Program-made: the position numbers and the translations under genes
Source of the DNA: Bacillus marinisedimentorum
GTDB lineage: Bacteria > Bacillota > Bacilli > Bacillales > Bacillaceae_O
Reading direction: 5' to 3'
Length of the DNA stretch: 64,000 nucleotides
Assembly (NCBI RefSeq): GCF_001644195.2
Contig: NZ_LWBL02000005.1
Coordinates: 122,583-186,582, forward strand
Shown here: positions 18,850-27,069 of the stretch, piece by piece
Layout: the number at the start of each line of letters is the position of its first letter
Position numbering within the stretch: position 1 is the stretch's first letter
Notes under the pieces: generated by a model
The model's input: only the letters and a program-made list of their open reading frames with translations
What the model was told of the DNA's origin: nothing
Databases searched by the model: none

Positions 18850-19620
18850 TCACTTCCACTCATCAAGAGACATGATCGTGTAAGTCGGCTGCACTTCATA
18901 GTCCTTGAGCCGTTCAGGTGTCGTCACGCCAGTATGGACCATAAGCGTGTCGATGCCGGCATTGATTCCCGCCAGTATGTCAGTATCATAGTTGTCACCC
19001 ACCATCAACACATCTTCCTTTGGTGCGCCAAGCGCCTCCATGGCCTGGTCCATGATGATGGGCTCCGGTTTTCCAATGAAGATCGGCTGTACTCCGGTAG
19101 ACACTGTCACAACCGAAGTCAGTGATCCGTTTCCGGGCAGAAACCCTCTTTCTGTCGGAATCGAAACATCCCCATTCGTTGAAATGAAGGTTGCCCCTGC
19201 CCTGACAGCAAGCGCTGCGATAGCGAATTTTTCATAAGTGACACTGCGGTCGATCCCAACAACAACAAAATCCGGCTTTTCTTCCTGATAGACGAGCCCC
19301 TGTTCTTCCAGTGCCGTTTTTATTCCCTCTTCACCGATCGCATAATAGGTAGCTTCGGGTTTTTGTTCAGCGATATAGCTTGCCGTCGCCATACTGGTTG
19401 TGAAAACGTGATCAGCATCAGCCGGCACACCAAACCCCCTCAGTTTATCCGCCACCTGGTCAGGGCGCCGCGATGAATTATTGGTCACAAACAAATAAGG
19501 GATTCCGGCTTCCTTAAGCCTGTTCACAAAATCCCCCGCTTCTTCAATGCGCTCAGAACCTTTATACATCGTCCCATCCAAATCAATCAAGTATCCTTTG
19601 TAATCGGTCAATTTTCTCAT
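18850..19620 (-). CDS. yutF: HAD-family phosphatase YutF (NagD/TIGR01457 type)
   Basis: 256 residues. Motif I DLDGTMYKG with nucleophile Asp, motif II Thr in FVTNNSSR, Lys in FIGKPEP and motif IV MVGDNYDTDI, a full HAD set with a C2-type cap. NagD relatives dephosphorylate nucleotides and sugar phosphates; the true substrate is unknown. Ends at a strong terminator and matches B. subtilis YutF closely. Confidence 0.93.
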   Translation of the reverse strand: MRKLTDYKGYLIDLDGTMYKGSERIEEAGDFVNRLKEAGIPYLFVTNNSSRRPDQVADKLRGFGVPADADHVFTTSMATASYIAEQKPEATYYAIGEEGIKTALEEQGLVYQEEKPDFVVVGIDRSVTYEKFAIAALAVRAGATFISTNGDVSIPTERGFLPGNGSLTSVVTVSTGVQPIFIGKPEPIIMDQAMEALGAPKEDVLMVGDNYDTDILAGINAGIDTLMVHTGVTTPERLKDYEVQPTYTIMSLDEWK

Positions 19621-19747
19621 AATAGCCTTTTCCCCTTTTTCAAGCTGCTTTTAATTATATCCATGTTCATAAGCTTCTTATGTTTCAACTGTTATTAAAA
19701 AATCCTGCAAAAAGAAAAAATGCTTCCGCGGGGAAAGCATTCTTTGT

Positions 19748-20377
19748 TTATTCCGGCTTTTTGATCCGGTACTCGCAAATGTCATCGCCTTTAGCCGCAC
19801 ACTTTGTGCATGTGACTTGATCAGTGCCCAGCACATTGCGGAAGAGCCGTAATTCACAATCACAGGCAATTGGATACTGCCCTGCCACTTCGGCAATCGG
19901 ACAGTTGAATTCTGTCAAAATGTATTCCCCATCGTTATCCTGCAATGCCGCCATATATCCGTTTTCATTCTGGATATGTGTAAGCTGCTTCACTTTTTGG
20001 GCAAATGAACTGCTTTCCAGCTGCTTGCTGTACCGGTTTTTCAGCCGTTCTTCACGGCGGACAAACAGCTTTTCCACCATCGGCCTGCCTTCAAGTTCTT
20101 CTATATCTTCAAGAAATTCGATTGTCATGGTCTTATAATTGCGGGGAAACAGTTCCTCCCCTTTTTCGGCCAGTCTGAACACATTTGCCGGACGTCCCAT
20201 TGACTGCCGAACAAGTTCGGTTTCGATGAAATGATCCCGTTCAAGTGTATTCAAGTGGCGCCTGACAGCCATTTCGGTAATACTTAACTCCTTCGCAAGC
20301 TCTGTAACAGTCATGCGCTTGTTTATTTTCAGAAGGTTGAGAATCTGGTCGCGTGTGGACGAGGATCGTGTTTGCAT
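19748..20377 (-). CDS. SufR/DeoR-type winged-helix regulator with six C-terminal Cys
   Basis: 209 residues from the ATG behind GAGGTGG; a longer frame lacks a site. Residues 8-60 form a winged helix (TVTELAKELSITEMAVRRHLNTLE). The C-terminal part holds C159, C172, C174, C190, C193 and C201 in CPIAEVAGQYPIACDCE...CTKCAAKGDDIC. This resembles the [4Fe-4S]-binding half of SufR regulators, though Cys spacing is not identical. It may report Fe-S or redox status. Starts near the yutE stop and is likely co-transcribed with it; the suf operon lies 25 kb away. Confidence 0.82.
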   Translation of the reverse strand: MQTRSSSTRDQILNLLKINKRMTVTELAKELSITEMAVRRHLNTLERDHFIETELVRQSMGRPANVFRLAEKGEELFPRNYKTMTIEFLEDIEELEGRPMVEKLFVRREERLKNRYSKQLESSSFAQKVKQLTHIQNENGYMAALQDNDGEYILTEFNCPIAEVAGQYPIACDCELRLFRNVLGTDQVTCTKCAAKGDDICEYRIKKPE

Positions 20378-20487
20378 AGCTCTCACCACCTCATCCCATT
20401 TTACTTCATTTTGCACTGCAAGTAAATTTTTAAACAAAAAAGTATGGAAAAAGGGGTAACGTTCTGCCTGCAGATTCCAATTCACTC

Positions 20488-20928
20488 TTAATGTGGTGAG
20501 AATGCCGAGACCGGCCCGAGTTCTTCATCAAGATATCTGCGGATACTGGCAGGAAACCGTTCAATTGCAGCAGCATTCTCATTCAGGACAGAAACCAATT
20601 CAGCATGGTCCAGGCTGGTGTACTCCTGAACGAGGCCTTTACGGTACCGTATGAGTCCAGTAAGACTCTTTGCATCAGCTTCTGTCACCACTTTTTCATC
20701 AAGCATGATGCTGATGATATCTTCATAACTCCCCGGATCCCTCATAATGAAGCCGTCAATCATCGCATTTCCCACATCAATGACCGCTTCAATCATCATA
20801 TGGACGATCCGTTCCAGTGCGAGTTTATCCATGCTGCTCTCCCAGCTGTCATGCTGCTTGAACAGCGAATCCATTTTTTCCATATATGAGAGCGTGCTTT
20901 CGATTTTACCTCTGTCAACAAAATACAT
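20488..20928 (-). CDS. yutE: YutE, DUF86/HEPN (HepT-like) protein
   Basis: 146 residues; second ATG chosen because GGAGGA abuts the first. Four-helix HEPN look with the very conserved IDVGNAMIDGFIMRDPGSYEDIISI. HepT toxins carry an RX4HXY nuclease motif; here the matching helix reads IRYRKGLVQEY, with Gln where His is needed, so RNase activity is unlikely. No MNT-type antitoxin gene adjoins it. Housekeeping member of the family by synteny. Confidence 0.85.
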   Translation of the reverse strand: MYFVDRGKIESTLSYMEKMDSLFKQHDSWESSMDKLALERIVHMMIEAVIDVGNAMIDGFIMRDPGSYEDIISIMLDEKVVTEADAKSLTGLIRYRKGLVQEYTSLDHAELVSVLNENAAAIERFPASIRRYLDEELGPVSAFSPH

Positions 20929-21018
20929 GGCCATTCCTCCTGTTTACCAGTCAATTAATGACAAGTGTCCTGCGTCCGTTTGCTGCATAAGGCGATTCAA
21001 AGTTCAGGTATTATTTTA

Positions 21019-21135
21019 TCATAATGTGGCGTTCAAGTCCGGTGCCGTTTTCACCTCCAAATGCAGGGTGTGACCGTTTTGGCCTTTGCCGTCTTTTGGG
21101 GCACATTTATGCGGATTCACGATCGGTTTGGCCAT
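21019..21135 (-). CDS. Possible 38-residue protein of unknown function
   Basis: ATG with AGAGG five bases upstream opens a frame reading MAKPIVNPHKCAPKDGKG, then QNGHTLHLEVKTAPDLNATL, ending TGA. It sits alone in the 380-base gap upstream of yutE. One Cys, polar, no membrane segment. Not recognised. It could be chance: only the start signal and an uninterrupted frame support it. Confidence 0.3.
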   Translation of the reverse strand: MAKPIVNPHKCAPKDGKGQNGHTLHLEVKTAPDLNATL

Positions 21136-21312
21136 GCTCGCCTCTTTTGGGGACGGCTCTCCTGATGATGAGCATTCACTTGCATATTGCCAGGCTATTT
21201 TCTAACTTCACTGAAACGTTTGCATAGGTCTGACTTCTGGCATCAGGTGAGACAGAGCAGGACTGTTCTGCTATCATGTGTATAGGATTCAGGCGAAATG
21301 GAGGAGAAAACG

Positions 21313-22281
21313 TTGGAACGTGAACTGGCACTGGAAATTGTCCGGGTTACCGAAGCCGCGGCTATCGCATCGGCACAGTGGCTCGGAAGGGGCAAAAAAA
21401 ATGAAGCGGATCAGGCAGCGACAAGCGCAATGCGGGCGATGTTTGACTCTGTCAATATGGATGGCATTGTGGTCATTGGCGAAGGAGAGCTTGACGAGGC
21501 GCCGATGCTTTATATCGGAGAAGAACTGGGGACGAAAAACGGGCCGGCTGTCGATATTGCCGTTGACCCTCTGGAAGGAACAAATATTGTAGCAAAAGGC
21601 CATGCCAACGCGATGGCTGTCATCGCGGCGGCTGACCGCGGCACCCTTTTACATGCGCCTGATATGTATATGGAAAAAATAGCTGTCGGGAAAAATGCTG
21701 CAGGTAAAATCAGCCTGGATGATCCGATTGAAAAGACGATTGAAATTGTGGCAGAAGCGAATAATAAACGAATCAGGGATTTGACGGTTATTATTCAGGA
21801 GCGTCCGCGCCATGATGAACTTGTAGAGCGCATCCGAAACAAAGGTGCGCGTGTGAAGCTGTTTGGAGATGGCGATGTCGCTGCATCAATCGCAACAGCA
21901 ATGCCCTCTACAGGAGTCGACTTGTTCGTCGGTACCGGCGGAGCGCCGGAAGGGGTCATTTCCGCCGCAGCGATCAAATGCCTGGGAGGCGACATGCAGG
22001 CACGCCTTGTCCCGCATAACGAAGAAGAAGAAGAACGGTGCATTAAAATGGGGTTGGAAAACCCGCGTCAGCTATTGAAGCTCCATGACCTGGTCCGCGG
22101 GGATGATGCCATTTTTGCAGCGACGGGCGTCTCAGCAGGCGAGCTGCTTGAAGGAGTCCGATTCCTTGGCGGGGATCTTGTGGAAACCGATTCAATTGTC
22201 ATGAGGGCCAAAACCAGGACGGTCCGGTCCATTAAAGCCAACCATCATCTTGAGTATAAACCTCATCTCGTGATGGAATAA
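21313..22281 (+). CDS. glpX: Class II fructose-1,6-bisphosphatase
   Basis: 322 residues from TTG 21313, eight bases behind GGAGGAG; the ATG at 21298 lies upstream of that site and is rejected. Gluconeogenic hydrolysis of fructose-1,6-bisphosphate. Metal-site motifs VVIGEGELDEAPM and AVDPLEGTNIVA, then LLHAPDMYMEK and GGAPEGVISAAA are GlpX signatures. Close to B. subtilis YwjI in length. It lies outside its usual B. subtilis neighbourhood. Monocistronic or followed loosely by the DUF3055 gene. Confidence 0.95.
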   Translation: MERELALEIVRVTEAAAIASAQWLGRGKKNEADQAATSAMRAMFDSVNMDGIVVIGEGELDEAPMLYIGEELGTKNGPAVDIAVDPLEGTNIVAKGHANAMAVIAAADRGTLLHAPDMYMEKIAVGKNAAGKISLDDPIEKTIEIVAEANNKRIRDLTVIIQERPRHDELVERIRNKGARVKLFGDGDVAASIATAMPSTGVDLFVGTGGAPEGVISAAAIKCLGGDMQARLVPHNEEEEERCIKMGLENPRQLLKLHDLVRGDDAIFAATGVSAGELLEGVRFLGGDLVETDSIVMRAKTRTVRSIKANHHLEYKPHLVME

Positions 22282-22393
22282 AAGGCGGAAGGAATTCAAG
22301 CAGAAATCAAGAAATCAACTAAGAGGCGGAAGTCAGCCCTGGGCGGATTCCCGCACACATTCCAAGACCACTTGGACAGAAAGGGGATACACA

Positions 22394-22666
22394 GTGAGCG
22401 AACGGCATTATTTATACGATGAAACAGCGGACACAAAAACACGCTTCGTCAGTTTCATGGGAACAAACCATCGATTTGACCTGGGCATCATGAACACAGA
22501 CCGTTATTACGGCAAAAGCATCGTCCTTGATATCCTGAGCGGACGTTTTGCGATAATCGGCTCGGATGACCTTGATGAAGAAGGGTATCTGGAGCATGCC
22601 TTTAACTTGAATGAAGAAGATGGCGAAGAATTGCGTGAATTTCTTCGTGAAGTTGTCTCAGTATAA
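22394..22666 (+). CDS. DUF3055 (SAV0927-type) family protein
   Basis: 90 residues from GTG behind AAAGGGG. Acidic small soluble protein with the family opening SERHYLYDETADTKTRFVSF and C-terminal acidic EEDGEELREFLREV. Found across Firmicutes; function unknown. 112 bases downstream of glpX. Confidence 0.8.
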   Translation: MSERHYLYDETADTKTRFVSFMGTNHRFDLGIMNTDRYYGKSIVLDILSGRFAIIGSDDLDEEGYLEHAFNLNEEDGEELREFLREVVSV

Positions 22667-22827
22667 GAAGTATTGGAAAACCGGAAACGGCAGCTGGCCG
22701 TTTCCGGCTTTTTACGCAAATGGAATGATATGCACTTATCCATATTTTTTAACCCAAAAATTACACCGCATCTAGTTTCCTTGCCGGGTTACACTATGAG
22801 TACCCCCTAATTTAAGGAGGCAAAAAA

Positions 22828-23112
22828 TTGACAGGTGATCAATTAAATCCGAGTGCTAAAAAGTATTCTGATTTTCAAAATGTCGAAAATATGCGGAATT
22901 ATATCACACCGGAACAGCTGCCGGAAGGCCCGTATGGCGCTCCGCGGAATAAGCATGAGCCTGTCCAAAACAAAAGCACACCTTGGCGTGAAAGTCAGCG
23001 ATATTACAGCGCATTTAACTATGAGTTCAAAAATCTCCACTACAACATCCCGCGCCAGGGAATGGAACCTGCCCACCCGCCGCACTCAGAAGGAAAAGGC
23101 GAACCGGATTAA
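22828..23112 (+). CDS. Conserved Bacillus cytosolic protein
   Basis: 94 residues from TTG 22828, seven bases behind GGAGG. Hydrophilic, low complexity near the end (PHSEGKGEPD), with a conserved middle PEQLPEGPYGAP and YYSAFNYEFKNLHYNIPRQ. No domain recognised; similar proteins exist in sporeformers only as far as recalled, so a spore link is possible but unproven. Confidence 0.65.
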   Translation: MTGDQLNPSAKKYSDFQNVENMRNYITPEQLPEGPYGAPRNKHEPVQNKSTPWRESQRYYSAFNYEFKNLHYNIPRQGMEPAHPPHSEGKGEPD

Positions 23113-23134
23113 TGACGGTTCGCCTTTTTTTACT
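23096..23134 (+). terminator. Terminator after the 94-residue gene
   Basis: GGCGAACCG / CGGTTCGCC around the stop codon region, followed by T7. Confidence 0.88.
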
Positions 23135-23171
23135 CCAGATACATAACTTCCGTTCCTGTTTCCAAAGACAG

Positions 23172-23447
23172 TTACTTTTTCACTTTTTTCAGGACAAAAT
23201 AGGCACAGCCAAAATTGCAGTATTCATAAAGGTATTCAGACAGCGTGCTTATTTTTGTGTCATAGCTTGATTTTTGATTGTGATCGTCAAAAAAACCTTT
23301 TAGCCGCAGCTGGTCATATCCCCAATCGCCAACAATATAGTCATATTTATTTAAGATTTCACTGTACCGCGCTTTGAAGGTTTCTTCATCGAATCCATTT
23401 TTGCTTTCCTCGACAATTTCCCAGCAATGGTTATTTATACATATCAT
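23172..23447 (-). CDS. yutD: YutD, DUF1027 family
   Basis: 91 residues behind GAGGTGAG. The family core YNDYIVGDWGY-type stretch is here as NKYDYIVGDWGYDQLRLKGF, and the end YEYCNFGCAYFVLKKVKK holds the conserved Cys pair. Function unknown in Bacilli. Divergent from yutC. Confidence 0.9.
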   Translation of the reverse strand: MICINNHCWEIVEESKNGFDEETFKARYSEILNKYDYIVGDWGYDQLRLKGFFDDHNQKSSYDTKISTLSEYLYEYCNFGCAYFVLKKVKK

Positions 23448-23585
23448 GTTGGCTCACCTCAATTCTTTTTTATTTTACCACACCTTGACAGCTTGCGTTC
23501 AAGCTCTATTTCTTTGCCTTTAGCATTAATTACTACACAACTTTTTCCCCGGACTGCTCATCTTAAAGGTAAGGAGGTGATGCAA

Positions 23586-24224
23586 GTGATAAAAAAAGTG
23601 ATAGGTGCAGCCGCGGTCAGCACATTGCTTGTTTTACCCGCCTGCCAGATGGGTGCGCAGCCTGATGACATATACGAAGAAAGCGGCGATACGATAAATG
23701 TCGGCGACCGCAATGAATTAAACAATCGAAACCAGGATTCGGATCAATTCGGTTATGTGCGATATCAAAAAAGCGATGTTGCCAATGATCGCACAAACCG
23801 GAATAACGATGCCATGTATATTGACCGGGAAGGTCTCGCAGATGCGATTAGCCGCATGGGCAGGCAGCTTCCTGAAGTCGATGATATTGCCACACTCGTT
23901 ACCGACGAAGAAGTGTTGGTGGCCTATGACACCGAGTCAGCTGACAGGAATCAGACTGCAGATATGGTAAAGAAAACAGCCATATCTGTCGTTCCCCGTT
24001 ATTACCATGTTTACGTATCGGACAATCCGAACATGATCAACCAGATCGAACGGTTCGGAAATAATGGCTCAAACAACCGTGACATTGAGCAAATCATCGA
24101 CAGAACCATCGCTGAAATGAAAAAATCACCGCAAGGCAAAAAGCTGAGCGATGGCGAAAATGAAAACGGTGAAATGAGCGGAGAAATGAACGGTGAGTAC
24201 GAAGACAGGGGAATGAACCGTTAA
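23586..24224 (+). CDS. yutC: Sporulation lipoprotein YutC (YhcN/YlaJ family)
   Basis: 212 residues from GTG, six bases behind GGAGGTG. Signal peptide IKKVIGAAAVSTLLVLPAC with lipobox LPAC, then an acidic Asn-rich linker and the YhcN/YlaJ domain (near residues 75-175: IDREGLADAISRM, ALVTDEEVLVAYD, PRYYHVYVSDNPN). These lipoproteins sit in the forespore inner membrane and affect germination. The C-terminus is a Glu/Asn/Gly-rich repeat-like tail. Position next to yutD and lipA matches B. subtilis. Confidence 0.88.
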   Translation: MIKKVIGAAAVSTLLVLPACQMGAQPDDIYEESGDTINVGDRNELNNRNQDSDQFGYVRYQKSDVANDRTNRNNDAMYIDREGLADAISRMGRQLPEVDDIATLVTDEEVLVAYDTESADRNQTADMVKKTAISVVPRYYHVYVSDNPNMINQIERFGNNGSNNRDIEQIIDRTIAEMKKSPQGKKLSDGENENGEMSGEMNGEYEDRGMNR

Positions 24225-24246
24225 ACGCAATGACCATACTGCTGCG

Positions 24247-24279
24247 ACAAAAACCCGGAGTCTCGGCTCCGGGTTTTGT
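24247..24279. terminator. Terminator between convergent yutC and lipA
   Basis: AAACCCGGAG / CTCCGGGTTT stem with T-rich flank. Confidence 0.85.
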
Positions 24280-24329
24280 TATGGCTTTTTAATTTTTTGA
24301 ACCGTGAAAACAAGATGCGGCGAACATAT

Positions 24330-25208
24330 TTATTCCGCAGCAGCGTCCACCTGTTCATCTGCATGGTAGGAAGAACGAACAAGAGGCCCTGATTCCACAT
24401 AACGGAATCCTTTTTCAAGTCCGATTTTTTTCAATTCTGCAAACTCATCAGGATGGTAGTACTTTTCAACCTTCAAGTGTTTTCTGGAAGGCTGCAAATA
24501 CTGGCCGATGGTCATGATGTCAACATCATTCGCCCGAAGGTCATCCATTGTTTCGAGGATATCTTCCTTCGTTTCGCCAAGTCCCACCATTAGGCTTGAT
24601 TTCGTCGGGATATCAGGTTCCATTTCTTTTGCACGGCGTAAAAACTCAAGGGAACGGTCGTATTTTGCCCGTGCCCTTACCCGGTCGGAGAGACGGCGCA
24701 CGGTTTCGATATTATGGTTCAGGATATCCGGTTTTGCATCCATCAGCGTTTTTAGGTTCTCATAGACGCCATTCATATCGGATGGCAGCACTTCAATCGT
24801 TGTACCAGGATTTTTCCTTCTGACCGCCCTGACAGTCTCGGCAAAGACGCCGGCACCGCCGTCTTTCAGATCATCTCGGGCAACTGCCGTAATGACAGCA
24901 TGCTTCAGACCCATCATCTCAACAGAGTCTGCAACCCGTTCCGGTTCCTGCCAGTCCAATTCGGAAGGAAGCCCTGTCTTTACGGCGCAAAAACGGCAGG
25001 CGCGCGTACAAACATCTCCGAGAATCATAAACGTAGCTGTTTTCCTTTCAGCCCAGCACTCATGGATATTCGGGCATTTCGCTTCTTCACATACTGTATG
25101 TAAGTTCTTTTCACGCATCATTTTCTTTAGGCCGGTATAATTATCGTTTGTATTCAACTTGATCTTAAGCCAATCCGGCTTGCGGATATATTCTTCTTTC
25201 TTAGCCAA
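24330..25208 (-). CDS. lipA: Lipoyl synthase
   Basis: 292 residues from TTG behind GGGGTGATG. Radical-SAM enzyme inserting two sulfurs into octanoyl groups bound on proteins such as GcvH (encoded at 57 kb). Auxiliary-cluster Cys set [12 protein letters not shown] and radical-SAM set CTRACRFC are both complete; the C-terminal RSSYHADE holds the serine ligand of the auxiliary cluster. It sacrifices its own cluster, which ties it to YutI and the SUF genes here. Confidence 0.97.
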   Translation of the reverse strand: MAKKEEYIRKPDWLKIKLNTNDNYTGLKKMMREKNLHTVCEEAKCPNIHECWAERKTATFMILGDVCTRACRFCAVKTGLPSELDWQEPERVADSVEMMGLKHAVITAVARDDLKDGGAGVFAETVRAVRRKNPGTTIEVLPSDMNGVYENLKTLMDAKPDILNHNIETVRRLSDRVRARAKYDRSLEFLRRAKEMEPDIPTKSSLMVGLGETKEDILETMDDLRANDVDIMTIGQYLQPSRKHLKVEKYYHPDEFAELKKIGLEKGFRYVESGPLVRSSYHADEQVDAAAE

Positions 25209-25599
25209 AAGTCATCACCCCTGTATCCAACTTAATCATTCAAATCTTTTGCAGCCACATCTGCATATTGCATTTTCATGGAGTACCGCACTGGATGCTG
25301 CCCAGCACGTTTTCCAAACGCGGTGATGTTGGTGCTGCATGCAATTTTTATAATAGGCTATATCAGCTGATGCTGATACAAGCGCCGTGAAAACGCCTGC
25401 TTTCCAGTTGGAGTATTAAGTTAATCCAGTGGAATTGAAACACAGCTTGCCCTAAAAAACGCCTTATACTTGTCACTTTATCATAACAAAGCCGCACCGG
25501 CAATTTAAAGGGATGTTGATTACCAGCATATTCCGTTCATTAATTGTGCCTCTTTCCACACACTATTAACAGTGAATTGGAGAGAAAGGAGCGATACGC
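25209..25599. other. Divergent region lipA / yunA
   Basis: 391 bases without a supported gene. Contains the leaders of two divergent genes. A small GCTGATGC-type repeat (ATCAGCTGATGCTGAT, 25364-25379) is the only local symmetry noticed. Confidence 0.45.
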
Positions 25600-26595
25600 G
25601 TGCTGAAAAGCGTTACGCTTTTACTTGCCGCCATTCTTTTGTTTTTAGCCTTCCCGGCTGGTCCGTATGCCGAAGGGTCTCAGAGTGAGGCAGAAGAATA
25701 CAGTCAGCGCATGGCATTATATAAGAAAACGGAAGCAGTCACCAGAATTCCGTGGTATTTTCTGGCAGCGGTCGATCAATACGAAAGAAGCGTCCGCCGG
25801 GCACGAAAGGACCGGCCTGAAGCGGAAGGCTTGATTGCTGTGTTTTTTTCTCCTGCTCAATGGAGCGGGCCGCTTAACCCGAATCAGGAAGATACGAATC
25901 CTGCTTCTATCGGTTTATTTGGCGGGATGGGCAAAGACGGAAACGGTGACGGCAAAGCCGAGCAGACAAATGATGAAGATGTCCTTTATACACTTGCGCA
26001 CTATTTGGAAGGGTACGGCCATGATGATGATAACTTCACCATCGCCTTGTGGGAATATTATAATAGGGAACAGGCTGTCAATATCGTCATGGCAAATGCG
26101 TTATTATTCAAAACCTACAACCGCATTGACCTCGTTGAACATGCCTTTCCGGTACCGCTCAATGTCAACTACAGCTACCGGAGCACGTGGGGGGACCGGC
26201 GCGGCTGGGGCGGGTTAAGAATCCATGAAGGCACCGATATTTTCGCCGATTATGGGGTCCCTGTAAGGGCAACCGGTTACGGCGTGATTGAAATGAAGGG
26301 CTGGAACCGCTTTGGCGGGTGGCGCATCGGCATCAGGGATATCAACAACAATTACCATTATTTTGCCCATTTACGCGGTTTTGCCGACGGCATTAAAGAA
26401 GGGCAGACGGTCAAACCCGGAACCGTCATCGGCTATGTCGGAAGTTCCGGTTATGGAAAGCCGGGAACTCAAGGAAAATTCCCGCCGCACCTCCATTATG
26501 GAATATACCGGGATAACGGTGCGGTCGAATGGTCTTATGATCCATATCCGTACCTGAAAGTGTGGGAACGGAAAGAGCGACAGAAGAATAAATAA
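25600..26595 (+). CDS. lytH: M23 family endopeptidase YunA/LytH
   Basis: 331 residues from GTG behind AAAGGAG. Signal peptide with hydrophobic run LLLAAILLFLAFPA and cleavage near A24. The C-terminal M23 (LytM) domain has both zinc motifs: HEGTDIF (HxxxD) near residue 209 and PHLHYGIY (HxH) near 298. In B. subtilis LytH is the sporulation L-Ala-D-Glu peptidase that trims cortex peptides. Upstream ~150 residues contain a lysozyme-like YYNREQAVN helix region of unknown role. Confidence 0.93.
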   Translation: MLKSVTLLLAAILLFLAFPAGPYAEGSQSEAEEYSQRMALYKKTEAVTRIPWYFLAAVDQYERSVRRARKDRPEAEGLIAVFFSPAQWSGPLNPNQEDTNPASIGLFGGMGKDGNGDGKAEQTNDEDVLYTLAHYLEGYGHDDDNFTIALWEYYNREQAVNIVMANALLFKTYNRIDLVEHAFPVPLNVNYSYRSTWGDRRGWGGLRIHEGTDIFADYGVPVRATGYGVIEMKGWNRFGGWRIGIRDINNNYHYFAHLRGFADGIKEGQTVKPGTVIGYVGSSGYGKPGTQGKFPPHLHYGIYRDNGAVEWSYDPYPYLKVWERKERQKNK

Positions 26596-26627
26596 TCCGG
26601 CGGGCACTATGTGACTGATTTTGCACG

Positions 26628-26753
26628 TACAAAAGCGTAAGGCACCGCTTAGCGGCGTACGCATAAGCGGGGGTGCCCGCAGGAAGGCGGGTTTCCCTTC
26701 CGGAGGGGATCACCGTTTATGACGATAGCCGCTGGCGCCTGGAGCTGGATGAA
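26628..26753 (+). repeat. Dispersed nested-palindrome repeat, copy 3
   Basis: ACAAAAGCGTAAGGCACC then AGCGGCGTACGCATAAGCGG and the return arm GATAGCCGCTGGCGCC. It ends in GGAGCTGGATGA and runs straight into copy 4, so the TTTTTATCCACA tail is missing. Confidence 0.85.
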
Positions 26754-26910
26754 CAAAAGCGCAAAGCGCCTGCTTTGCGGCGTACGCATAAGCATGGGTA
26801 CCCGCAGGAAGGTGATCTTTCCTGCCGAAGGGGACCACCGCTTATAACGATAGCCGCTGGATCTTGAGCTGGATGACTCCCTTTTGGCTTTTTATCTACA
26901 ACGTAAAAAA
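26754..26910 (+). repeat. Dispersed nested-palindrome repeat, copy 4, in tandem with copy 3
   Basis: Starts ACAAAAGCGCAAAGCGCC, keeps GCGGCGTACGCATAAGC, return arm GATAGCCGCTGGATCTTG (outer stem decayed) and the tail CTTTTTATCTACAACGT. Confidence 0.85.
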
Positions 26911-26932
26911 TTTTATATTTTTTTAAACAAGT

Positions 26933-26966
26933 ACAAAAGAGGCGGGAAAATTCCCGCCCCTCTTCT
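26933..26966 (-). terminator. Terminator of the symporter operon
   Basis: GAGGGGCGGGAA / TTCCCGCCTC stem on the minus strand followed by T-rich sequence, right after the small-subunit stop codon. Confidence 0.85.
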
Positions 26967-27068
26967 TTATTCCTTCGCTTTTTTTACCGCATTGGTGATA
27001 CTTGCGGCCAGGCCGCCCCAAATAATGACCATACCGATAACCATCATGGTAATTGCACTTCCTGTCAT
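26967..27068 (-). CDS. MetS-type small subunit of the NSS symporter, 33 residues
   Basis: Translated by eye: starts MTGSAITMMVIGMVIIWGG, one membrane helix, then a short charged tail VKKAKE. It matches the MetS family of tiny subunits that pair with NSS transporters for methionine/alanine uptake. GGAGG lies 10 bases upstream, inside the transporter gene, and the ATG is one base from the transporter stop, so translation is coupled. Easily missed for its size. Confidence 0.88.
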   Translation of the reverse strand: MTGSAITMMVIGMVIIWGGLAASITNAVKKAKE

Positions 27069-27069
27069 G

